64,000 nucleotides of DNA from Anisus vortex. Taxonomy: Eukaryota > Mollusca > Gastropoda > Planorbidae. Under the pieces are notes generated by a model, which saw nothing but the letters and a program-made list of their open reading frames with translations, had not been told where the DNA came from and ran no database searches. The translations under genes and the position numbers were made by a program. The DNA is taken from the NCBI GenBank assembly GCA_949126835.1, contig OX421497.1, positions 28,624,742 to 28,688,741 of the forward strand. Reading direction: 5' to 3'. Shown here in pieces: positions 47,601 to 59,600 of this stretch (its first letter is position 1; each line of letters opens with the position of its first letter).

Positions 47601-50600
47601 CTACTCACTTCAATTCACGAATTAAATTTAAATAGATCAGTGATGAAAACGTTTGTAATAGACTTTATTAACACTGACCTATAAAGAAAATTGTAAGCTC
47701 AGTTACTCTATTCATCTCAAATTATAATCATGTTATTAAAACCAAAGATTTACCGCTTTCACTACATTGAAAGTTTGTTGTAAATTTGGCTTGAGGCAGT
47801 AGTGTTTTCGGATCGATGTTTCGGTTGCACAGGCTGTCTGCTAAATTTCCGTCCACTCCTTGGTGCTTTAGCATGGAGCAGAATTTAGCCAAAGCCTCCC
47901 CGCTTTTGATGCACTGGCGTAATTTGGAAGACGCCTCATGGAAACTATCGGCGAAGCCAGCGGCGTAGAGCAAATGGCCACCTGGCAAGAGAAAATGTCT
48001 GAATAAGTAGATCTATAGTATTTGGAGTTGTTACAAAGCAATGAGGGTTGTTAACATAGAGGAGATAGAAGATAGGAAACTGAAACCAATGACAGACTAA
48101 TTGCAAGTGTAAAGTGTTTTGTTGTTGTTACCTAAGCTAAGGGTCAAGTTGAGCAAGTCCTCAGGACCTTGACCTTTCAAGCACTGGATGGACTCAATTA
48201 CTTCGAGGGCGTTGCCCACCATGTTTCCGATTGGATCGTTCATGTCTGTCAGAAGGACTGCGGCCTTAATGCCGAGAAGTTGACAGCAGGAGAGCTGAAT
48301 CGGGAAAACAAAGATTGAGTGTAAATCAAATAAATCATCAATGGTGTAATCACGAATAACACAGAACGTCACACGAATGAGTTAACCCTTTACCTATTCC
48401 CGTGATCTCTCCTTTCTAGTGTCACACCATTTAGTCAATCGTAAACATTGACAATGAATAAGGTTGTCATACAACCAACCCCAGTTCGTATTCCCCCTTG
48501 TTCTCCTCTCTACCTCTTTCTCAACGATTGGAATTCGAAGCAGTAAATGGGTTGCCTGAACTAATCAGGAACATCAACCATTTAACAGATGTTGGGAAAA
48601 AATCTCCGTTATGCAAAAAAGTATTAGGCCTACCACAAAAAAGATAGAAATTTCCGGGAGAAGGCAAGCATTTCTTTTTGCAATATTTTAATAAGAGTTA
48701 TAACAAAAAATTAAGTCTGACTGGATCCCATTTATGTGTACCGTAATTCATGGAAATCTAATAAAACATTTAAACCTCTCTTGCCCTTAAAAAACAACAC
48801 TACTACAAAAAATTAGATCTAGCATTTCACTTTCATCTATTAACAAAAGTAAGACCTGTTTCTCTGAACATGTGAACAAATAAACAGCAATTAAAATGTA
48901 CGCATGCTCTCGCATTTCTATCATCTTAATAAAGGAAGGAGCCTACCATGGACTCAGCAAGCCGCGTAGCCTTGTCTTCGTTTTGTAGAACAGCACCACT
49001 TCCTGTTTTCACATCTAGGACTAAAGCTTGGATGTTTTCTGCCGCCTTCTTAGAAACAATTGAAGCTTTTGAAGAATAAAAATAAAACTTAAAGATTAAA
49101 ACATAGTTTTTATAATTTAATTAGCATAGATATAGAGCGTTCTCGGTGGGCGTGGCTTAGGTTTTTAGTGACGTATTTGTGTAAATATAAGAACCCACTT
49201 GAGGTACAAATGTAACGTGGTGAAAGTGAAAAATTCACATCTGAATATTGGCTATCCTACTCAAAAATAAGGAGGTAAATAGTAGTGCTGTAGATTAATT
49301 GATTAATGTGATTAGGCTAGGGCCGGCTAGACCTATTTACACTTTCAATTTCACTTTATAGGTCTACACTTTTAATGTTTCGTAGGCTAGGCTACGATGT
49401 CAAGTGATAGTGTTGGTGAATAGGCTATCTAGTCAATCACTAATAGGCTCACGTCGTCTATGATCTATGTCTATGATAATAATAAAATAGCCTTTTTTAT
49501 TTAACATACATAATACAGCTTAAATCTTAATAAGACTTAAAACACAACACATCATTTAAAAAAAGCTCGAGCCTATATGAAACTTTATTAATACAGCGGC
49601 CATTATTACTTGTACACCATTACAGAAAGTAAACACAAATCACGTGCTTTTTGTCACGTGATTGCAAACGCCCTATATGATATATTTAATTTTCAGAAAG
49701 TGTCAAATTAAATGTTCTTTAAGCTTAATACCCACAAGACTGTTATTTTACTTCAATATTAATTTGTCATCTTTAAGTTATTAACTTATCTTGACAACTA
49801 AACAACTAGGAACTACAATCAAATGACTTAGAAAATCTAGTAACTATAGTTAAAAAGCGAAATTACAATTCAATAACCAGTAACTACAATTAATGAATAA
49901 GTAGCTGTATCAAACAACAAATTATTGCAAACCGAAAGCCAAAGATGTCAGATGGCATTTAACATACATTGAGCTACAAACAACTAGGAACACGGATATA
50001 ATCTCTAGGCTAAAATAAATATAAAGCTAATGGGCCGTATTGCTGCTGAGAGTTAACACCCTTGCCCCTTATACAAGTCAATATTTTATGACTGACTTGT
50101 AATTTACAAGTCAGTCATAAAATATTGACTTGTATAAGGGGCAAGGGTGTTAACTCTCAGCAGCAATACGGCCCATTAATAATCTTAAAACTTTACAAAC
50201 ATAGGACAAAGCAAATAAATGTAACATTAACCGACCTAATATTAAAGTAAACCTGTAGGGGTCTAAACATGTTTAACGCAGGTAAATATTAAAATAGTGT
50301 CTTTTCAATATTATTAGATATCTGTACCTAACTAACTTGTATCCTACAGGTAAATAATTATTGCAATGGTATTTAAGATTATTAGTAAAACAGAAAAAAA
50401 GGTAAATGTTTAAAAGAAACCCAGCGAGCACACCACGTCGTATCGACGAAGAAAAAAAAAGTGGAAACCACGTTTTTTACTCGTCGATAAGACGTGGTAT
50501 GCCCGCTGGGAAGCTTAAAACTGACCTGTAATTAAGCCGATGTCGTCGACGGTGGCTGTTACGTCCCGTATGGCATACGTTTTCTTATCCACCGGACATA

Positions 50601-53600
50601 TGTCTGCAGTCTGACCAGCTATGAAACACCCAACCGTGGAAAGGATGTCAACCATTTGTTTAGCCGTGAGAGAAACTGTAAAGCCCGGTATGGCTTCCAA
50701 CTTATCTAAAGTCCCGCCAGTGTGAGCAAGTCCGCGGCCTGAGATCATGGGAACCTACAGCCAATGAGAAATGTCTGGCATAAGTCTTAATTGTACGATG
50801 GATTTTGCTTTATTTTATTTTTATGTCACTTTAAGCCTAAACCATGACTAGAAGGCATAGTTTGTACTGTGAGCATGGTTTAGCCATCCTTTAGATCAGA
50901 TGTGTGCAACCGGCCTGCGGGCCACAACTTGGTCCTACAAGCCTTTGAGTTTACACCTCCCCCCCCCCTTCCACTACAGAGTTTCGATCAACTTTAAAAA
51001 GCAACATTGTATTAATAATGAAAATACATTTTCAGAACTTGTGGGCCATCTTGTTGTATCAAATCACGTATAGGCCTACGGCCCTAAGAAAAAAATGTTG
51101 TACACCCCTTGTCACTTGTATTATCTTTAGTGTCATTGTAGTGACGTGTTCAATATAAATTCTTTTTACAACGTTCGAATCGTAGATATTTTTTTTTTAT
51201 GTGTAGAATCTACACAATATATCTTTTTAATTTTAAATGTCCTTAAGGCCTTTCTTAACCGGGTCGAACCTGAGATCGGTGATCTAGTTTGCAAACCATA
51301 GTCACGTGTACGAATACAAACCCCTAATCTTTCTATGAGGTCGCAGATCGGGGTTTGCAATCTTAACAAGGCCGGTCCTACCTTTGACGTACTTCTCTGG
51401 AAACGTAAACAAATATGGTCTCATCATCGTTTAAGTACAGTTCCGCCATGTTGATTACCGCAACTATGCATTCGCGTCTTTCTCCACCTTCCTGCGCCTT
51501 TCCGCTCAAAAAAGTGCCATGTTCGGCCTAGGTTTGCTCAACACGACGTGCAAACCTCCAACCATGTTTGGTTCGCGATCCATTACAACCCGAGATCGCC
51601 AACCCAAGACCGGCAGGTTAATACGGAGAACGGTTCGGGTAGGATCGATGATCTGGTTTGCGAACCTAGGGTTTGGCCCGGTTAAGAAAGGCCTTTAGGG
51701 AGACAAAACATGTTCGTTTCTTTCATACTACTCGTCACAGAAATAAAGAGAGTTGGCAGAGGAAAATGGGGGGGGGGGGAGTTTCGTAATCCTACACTTC
51801 GACATGAACGTCAGCTTATTCATCTTTCTAAGGCCAGTGATATTCTTTCCGTTCACCCACGCTCACCAGTTCTGGAAAAGAGGGGGGGGGGCATTATTAC
51901 CAAAGTTATAAGTTAATGCCAGTGCAGAGGGGCCGTAGTTATCTCACTTGAAAGCGTTATCAAGCTGCGTCAAGAAATTTGAATAGGGAGGTAAATCCAT
52001 ATCAATAAACAAACAAGATATGGTACAATAATAAAATAGTAAGAAACCTGACCTTGACTCCACATGCAGCCAAGGCCGGGGCTAGCACAAGACTTATCTT
52101 GTCGCCGACCCCTCCAGTACTGTGCTTATCCACCAGGAGATCTTTCCATTCGGTGGGCCAGCTCAGCGTCTCCCCAGACTCCTTCATCGCCAGGGTCAGC
52201 GTTGCGATCTCGCGCTCTCTGAGACCCCTGCAGTAGATCGCCATCAGCATGGCACCTTGTTAGAATGGCACGCGAGTTAGTTACACCATTGCATCTGCGT
52301 AATGACTTGTGGTCATGTGACCGGGATAATCCCCCATCTATTTCAACTTTTCTCCCACTGGGTTTGGATCAAGTTCATTTTAGAATAAGCTTATAAATTA
52401 TCTCAGTCTAAAGGGTGTTATATTATCTTAGTGTAAAGGGTTGCTATGGTGCAGGTATAATACAAGGGAAATGACTCATGTAAGAATTATAAAACTTAAA
52501 ATAAAACCTAGATTTGAATATTAAAATAAATATAAAACCTAGGGTCTTGCTTAATAAATCGGAAGTAGAGAGTCACATGATCTAACACGCTTGTTTTAAT
52601 TTAGTCTCACTCACGATCTTGTAATGGAAGGATGTAAAAATATATATAGACTCAGAGACAATTACTAAAAAGTATTTTAGCACTAATATAAGTATAAATA
52701 TTATTTCATTGGATGTAAAATGTGAATTGTGAGTAATAAGTAATTAAATGTTATATGCTGCAACAATGAGTTCTTTCATTTGCTTATAAAATTGAATCGT
52801 TCTGTTCAACGTTTGTTCAATGTCGGATAGCTAGAGACCATAATATCAACCATAATATAAACACTCCGAAGAGACTGAAAGTATTAATTGATGTACCAAT
52901 TATATTAAGAACATCAACAAGGGTGTTATATTATCTTAGTGTAAAGGACGTTATCTAATATACATGGACAGTTTTATCTGAACATTTCCATTTCTTCTGA
53001 CAAGAAGATTGTTTTTTGTCTTTTCGGTGAAAGTTTTAAACAATGTAATATTTTCGGTTCGCCGACTAATTCAGACATTGGTTGCATGCCATTTTGAAAC
53101 GGAGAGAACGTGTGTTAGTTTGTACTTGCAATTGAAAATAATTTGATAAAAATCGCTTCGTCTTTTTTTACTTCCTTTATTTTAAGTTGCAATTTCTGTC
53201 TGTCTGTCTTTCTGTCTGTCTGCAATCATGCGTTGTGGGAGCAAAACTTTGCTTCGATTTTTCGACCACTTTCCGTGGTCCGATCGAGCTGAAATTTGGA
53301 CAGCAGATTTGGGGCGCCTAACAATACATCCTATCAAATTTTCAATTAAAACGACTTAATAATACTACACTTATGACAATATTCATTTCTTAAAAGGAAA
53401 GTATAAGAAATATTTTGATTTCGCGTTAAAAATGCCTGTGCAACTTTTTATACTTTTTCGGTGCAAAGCTAGAAAAAAAATATGCGCTAAGATTATTTTT
53501 AGAACAATTCATACGGAGTAAGGAGATATTTTTGAGATTTGCGACACAGATATTTTTTCTGTACGTTTCATTGGCAGTAGTCAATCAATTATTTAATTAC

Positions 53601-56600
53601 ATGATGGTTAACTTAGTTTGCAAATAAAGGGAGTATGATAAAAACTTAGTTTTTATGGTTTTCTTGTTACTTCTGTCTGCAATGGTGCAAAAAATTGGCT
53701 TCGATTTTTCGACCACTTCCCGTGGTCCGATCGAGCTGAAATTTTGACAACAGACTTGCCCCGACTAACAATACATCCTATGAAATTTTCAGTTAAAACA
53801 ACTTAATAATACTACACTTATGACAATATTCATTTCTTAAAAGGAAAGTATAAGAGATATGCCTGTGCAACTTTTTATAGTTTTTCGGCGCAAAGGTAGA
53901 AAAAAAAATATGCTTCATACATTAAAAAAAAAATTCGCAATCGTTATAATTAGATATGTATTTGCCGACATTACCGATTCGAAATTTCAGTTTTGTAGTG
54001 TTGTGTTTACTGCAAGCTGTACATTACCAATTGGAAATTTTAGTGTTGAAATTCATAAGGTATGATATTACTTATTTGTTCTATACATTAAACACATGGT
54101 TTGCAAATAAAGGGAGTATAATAAAAACGTTTTTACGGTTTTCTTGTTTAGAATTTATAATATTTTTTTAATCTTTATATTAACCACAGTTCATGCACTG
54201 TCCCTGAGTCCTGAACCGACCTTCGATTAAACCCCTTCCCTTCATCTTAGCGATCGTAAACTCTTCACATAGACGTGAAGCCCTGGGCAACACATTCTAT
54301 CAAAAGTTTCAGTAACATCACTTTAAAAAAAATTAGGTTATAACTTTTTCTTTTGTGGGGCGTATTTGAACATTTCTTTTGAAAGCACACGATTAGTCTA
54401 ACCGTGCTTTTCGTGTGTTTACTGCACTTTTGCATTTTCCTAATTTATATGTGGATGGTAGAAAATAGTAAAATCTTCAAAATTCTAACACTAATGCATA
54501 TAATGCATATAAACAACATATGTGGCATCCGTCCGAACTCAAGGGGCGATGACGCAATCCCCTTTTGTAAAAGGAGACCACGATAGCCAAGGCGATGCTA
54601 GAGCCAGCTGTTGCCCAGGCAGCAGGCCCTCTCTCTCTCCACGCAGATAGTGATTCCAGGGGAACAGCTAAGCTGATACAGCAAGGGACCGTCTGCGTCG
54701 CAGGAGTTGCCAGAGAGATAGCTTGTTTACTATAAGACTGCCTTAGGGATTCCATCTCCTGATTTTCTGCTAGGGTTAACTCCCTTGTCATCTCCATTGA
54801 CAGGTGTAGCCGCGGAGGTTTGCGATGGGAGTTTCCCTCTCCTAGATGAGCTACATATCAAGGTTTACGAGCTCCATCTGTCCGAAGCTACTGGTTTTAA
54901 GGCCTGCCTGACCCCTTCTCCTGTTAGTTGAAACTTGAAACATGATCTGTCAGACTTGGTTACAAGTCATTAGGGAAGGCCAGGAAATGAACTTTTGTTA
55001 GCAAAGGCTAACATAATATAATAACATATATTGTTAAGTAGAGTCCGACCGAAATTCGGCTACGGTTTCGGTTTCAGCGCCGAAAAAAGGCAAAGGGTCT
55101 TTTTCGGTGTAGTTTCGGTTTCGGCCGAAGAAAAAAAGTTAGCTTTCGGATTGCTTACGGTTTCGGCCGAAGTGTCAACTTTCGATCAACTTCCGAATAT
55201 CTATTTTAACTTTCAATTTTTAAACTGCAACGATAGTGCTGCTTCTATTACTCTTCTTATTAATAATTTTGAATAACATTATACATAATTCATGTATGTA
55301 TATACAATTGTATATTAAGCTTACATTTTCTATGTAGTGATGTTAAACGAAAACCAGATTCCGATTTTCGATTTTGTCGGAATGGTGTCCCACGATTTTT
55401 TTTCTTCTCGGAAACGTATTTTAAAACCATGATTGATTCGTACGAAACAATTCTTTAACATTAAACACTTGCAAACACTAATTATTAGTCAAAAGCGACT
55501 CATAGGCGGCTCATAAGCCTATTGTCGTTTGTTTTTTTCAAATCCCGAATATTGCTTGCAAAACAAGCACAGACAACAACAAAGGCAGATGTTAAGAAAT
55601 GAACTGATATTGACAGTCGTAGTTCTATTGTTTACTTTGTTCTATTGAGTACCCATAAACTATTTAAAATTACACTAAAATTCCGGCTGGCCCAGCGGTT
55701 AGTTATCTTATCTTATCTGATACATTACAGACGCTCCTTCTATAAAGAAGATTATTGCGTCCTACGCTCATCCGTGGTCCGAGTCTAGTCTTGCATTTTT
55801 ATTAATGTTCTAAATGATGTTAAGTTACTGGTTTTCCTGGTTTGTTCAGGCAACTCATTCCATGCCCGAATGCCACTCGGGAAGAAAGAGTACTTATATG
55901 CATTTGTTCTCGCATAAGGGACAAGGAAAGTGTTTTATCTTTGTTTATCTGAGACTTGCAACAGGTTGTTATTGTGTTGTATTTCTAAATTAGAGTTTAA
56001 TGCCTTATGTATTATTACTACTTTACTCTTTGCCCTTCTGTCTTCTAGTGTTTCTAGGTTTAATGATTTGACTAATGGTGTTACTCTTGTTAATTGGGAA
56101 TATTCGCTAGTTATGAACCTTGCAGCTCTTTTTTGAATTTGTTCTAATTTTTTAATGTTTTCTTTAGTTGATGGGTCCCATACAGATGCTGCATATTCTA
56201 GTATAGGCCTAACTAATGTGAGATAACATTTTAGTTTTATGTTCTTATTACATTTGTAAAAGTTCCTTTTTATGAATCCTAAAGTTTTGTTTGATTTTTT
56301 AATTACTTCATCAATAAAGTTCACCGGACTGTCAACCAAAAAAACCAACTATCCCTGCTACCGGCCGATCCCTGTCGCCCTGCCGGAGTTTTGGGCCTAG
56401 TGGACGTAATAATCTTCTATCTAGAATCTAGAAGGAACGTCTGTAAACTTATAAGATAAGTATTTTAAAATCTGCAGTCTTTTAAAATCTTTTGTTTCGC
56501 TATTTCTATTTTTCTGTTTCGGTTTCGGCCAAATGTGTAGTAAATTTCTCAGTGTCAGCTTCGGTTTCGGCCGAATGTGTAGTAAATTTCTCGGTGTCAG

Positions 56601-59600
56601 CTTCGGTTTCGGCCGAAAGTCAATTTTTAATTTTCGGTATGGTTTCGTTTTCTGCCGAAACCAAAAATTTGGTTTCGGTCGGTCTCTATTGTTCAGGACG
56701 AATTACTTCGCGTTTCTTTGTTTAAATATCATGGTCAATACGTTTGTCTTGTTTATAACTATTTACATCCTAAGCATGATAATAAGGTAATTGGTCTAAA
56801 GTTTTCGGGCTTTGCCTTGCTGCCTTTATTTGACCAGCTTTCGGGAAAAATTCCATCTTTTAGGATAACATTAAATAATTTTACGTCTGTGGGTATCATT
56901 ATAACCTTTGTGCATTTTATATATTCATTAAAAATTGTATCGTGTCCGCAGCTTTTATTATTACTTGTTTTATCGATGGCTGATAACACTTCATTATATG
57001 TTATTTCACCATTAAGTCTTGTCGTATCTAAGTTAGGTGCGGTTAAATTGGTTTTTATTGGGTTCATGCAACTGTTGTCTGTCGTTTCGTTTTGGGATTT
57101 GAAAAAATGGAACAATTCGTCAATACTAATTTCATTATGATCTTCTTTTCTGTTTTTATCCTTTAGGATACGCCAGTATTCTTTTCTATTCTTTCCTTTC
57201 AGATTTTTTATTTTATTTCTCATTTTGTTTTCATATTTATTTATAGCGGTGTTCATTTCACGCTTGTAGTTTTTACTGTGTGTTTTTAAACTTTCAAGTG
57301 AGCCTTTGGTTTTGAGGGTACTATTCATTCTTCTTGCTTTAAGGTATAATCTTCGTTTTTGTCTACATATAAGTGTAAACCAGGGTTTATTTTTTTTAGG
57401 TTATTTTTATCATTAGGGTATCGATTTGTGCCAAATTTTTCAGTTGCAGATTTTATTAATATTTTATTTATTTATTACCTCTACTATGTTATTTATTTCT
57501 TATTTTTGTTTTCAGGGGAGTTACAAAGGTCACTTCTTTCTAGTAATTCGTCTAGTTTCAGATTTATACTGTTTTTGTTTTGTTTTTCTTCCATTTCAAA
57601 ATAGTTTTTAGATTTAGTTCGCACCCACGGTTTAATTATCTCTACCACTGGTGTATTATTTAATTGTCTACTCGCATTTCCAGGTTTATTTGCTCCACCA
57701 ATCTCATTCTCATATTCACATGATATTAAACAATGGATATCTGAAAATAAGTGATCAAAGTTGTGGATTATTAGATTCCTAATTTTGTGAAAAAAGGTCA
57801 TTGTCTACTAGTACGTAATCGATTACTGTGCTAAATGTAGTTGTAGGTTTATGTGACAGTAACCCCTTCCTTCCATTCATTATTAACATGTTTGTGTTTT
57901 TACATGTTTCGATTAGTTTGCGACCCTAGTTATTCGGTATTGTCATATCTACGTTTATACGTTTGAGTGGAATGTCTTTTCTTTTAAGCGTTTCTTCTGT
58001 CTGGACACTTATTTCTACATAGAATTCGTGGGGACTTGTTATGGAGTCTATTATGTAATCTTCTCTTTCTTTGGTATGAGCGTTAAAATCACCCATTATG
58101 ATTATATTGTTAGTGATATTTCTTTTATCGATCATTTCCTTTTCTATGATATTCTCGGGTGGGGTGTAAATAATTAGAATTAATAGAGGATTGTTTTCTG
58201 CTCCTATTTGTAGCCAAATCATTTCATTATTGTCACATCTTAATATTTTAGTTTTGTCAACTAGGTCATTTTTTATGGCTACACTCAGTCCCCCCGGTCT
58301 ACTATTGTTATTATGGTGTCTAAATTTGTGGAAAAGGGTAAAGTGTTCTATACTTATAGTATCGATATCTTTCACCTTGTCCTTGTTAAGTTTTGTTTCC
58401 GAAAGGCCTATAACATCAAACATATTTATCTTATCAACAAACTCTAGATAAATCATTCTCCTCACCAGGCCACATACATTTACATAGGCTAACTTTAAAA
58501 AGCGTTTTCGGTTTTGTTCACCTATGCTAATGCCATTGTCCTACAGCACCGTGAGCGTTACGCAGTCTTCCGAGGTCGTACCACCCTCCTGATGCATCTG
58601 TTGTTGCTGGGGTTGTGGTTGCTGCTGCAGTTGCTGATGGTAATGCTGATGTGGTTGCTGCTGTTGGTATTGAGGTTGTTGTTGGATTTGCTGCTGCTGC
58701 TGATGAGTGATGCTGCTGCTGCTGGTGTTGAGGTTGTTGCTGGTGTTGGTGGTGCTGCTGCTGAAGTTGTAGCTGCTGGTGATAAGGTTGTTGCTGGTGT
58801 TGGGATAGCTGCTGCTGTAGCAACTGATGCTGAAGCTGCTGACGTTGAGATTGTTGCTGGTGTTGGGGCTGCAGCTGCTGATGATGTTGAGGTTGTTGCT
58901 GGGGTAGCTGGAGTTGTAGTTGCTGCTGCAGTTGCTGATGGTACCGCTGATGTTGTTGCAGCTGTCCTTGTTGCTGCTGCTGAATCTGTTGTTGTTGCTG
59001 CTGCTGCGCAGTCTGCTTCTGTTGTGATTTTTTGCTGCTGTTGAGTTTTTAGCTGCGAGTGCTGGCGTTGTAGCTGCTTGAATTGAGGTTGTTGTTGGTT
59101 TTGCTGCTGTGGGCGGTACCGTCCGCGATGCTGATCGGGCTGCTGTCGCCAGGATCGTGGCTTCCATCCCTGCTCCATGCCCCCGGGTACCTATTTACCA
59201 TGGGGTCTACTGTGTGGACCAGAGACGACTATGACACCCTGATCACTCACTGTCCAAGACCCTTCCGGCGTCATCAGCGTATCAATTCGTAGGTATGCTT
59301 GTTTCCCGAATCTCGCTTTTGCCTCTTTCAGTTTAGGCAGCAAGATTTTTCTTTTCTGGTATATGAGCTTAGGAAAGTATTCCCTTATACCAAATGGTTT
59401 TCCTTGTAGTTTATAGGCGTTCTTTATAATGTTTTCTTTGTCAGATAACTTCAAACAAAAAACCAGTATTGTGCGGCAGATGTCTTTGTTAAATTTGCCT
59501 AACCTATAGCATATGTCGATTTCGATAGGGTTGTGCAACTGTAAGTGTTCATATAAAAAGTCTTGAACTATATTTTTGCATTTCTCTGCTTCATCTCTCT

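Larger units (their letters stand above)
55039..56688. mobile_element. hAT-like element, 1.65 kb, with TTTCGGCCGAAA subterminal repeats
   Basis: The left tagagtccgaccgaaa is the inverse of the right ttcggtcggtctcta. The flanks ttgttaag (55031-55038) and ttgttcag (56689-56696) match at 7 of 8 bases. Both subterminal regions are packed with gtttcggccgaa palindromes. Two LINE tails lie inside in opposite orientation. No transposase is seen. Confidence 0.6.

Noticed and set aside
54477..54797. 106-codon minus frame as a host gene
   Set aside because: It lies in a repeat fragment within TYMP intron 1, with no domain, no splice context and no similarity I recognise.
58514..59044. Plus-strand Val/Ala/Leu-rich frame of 176 codons
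   Set aside because: It is the complement of the triplet repeat, which opens all frames. There is no family signature.
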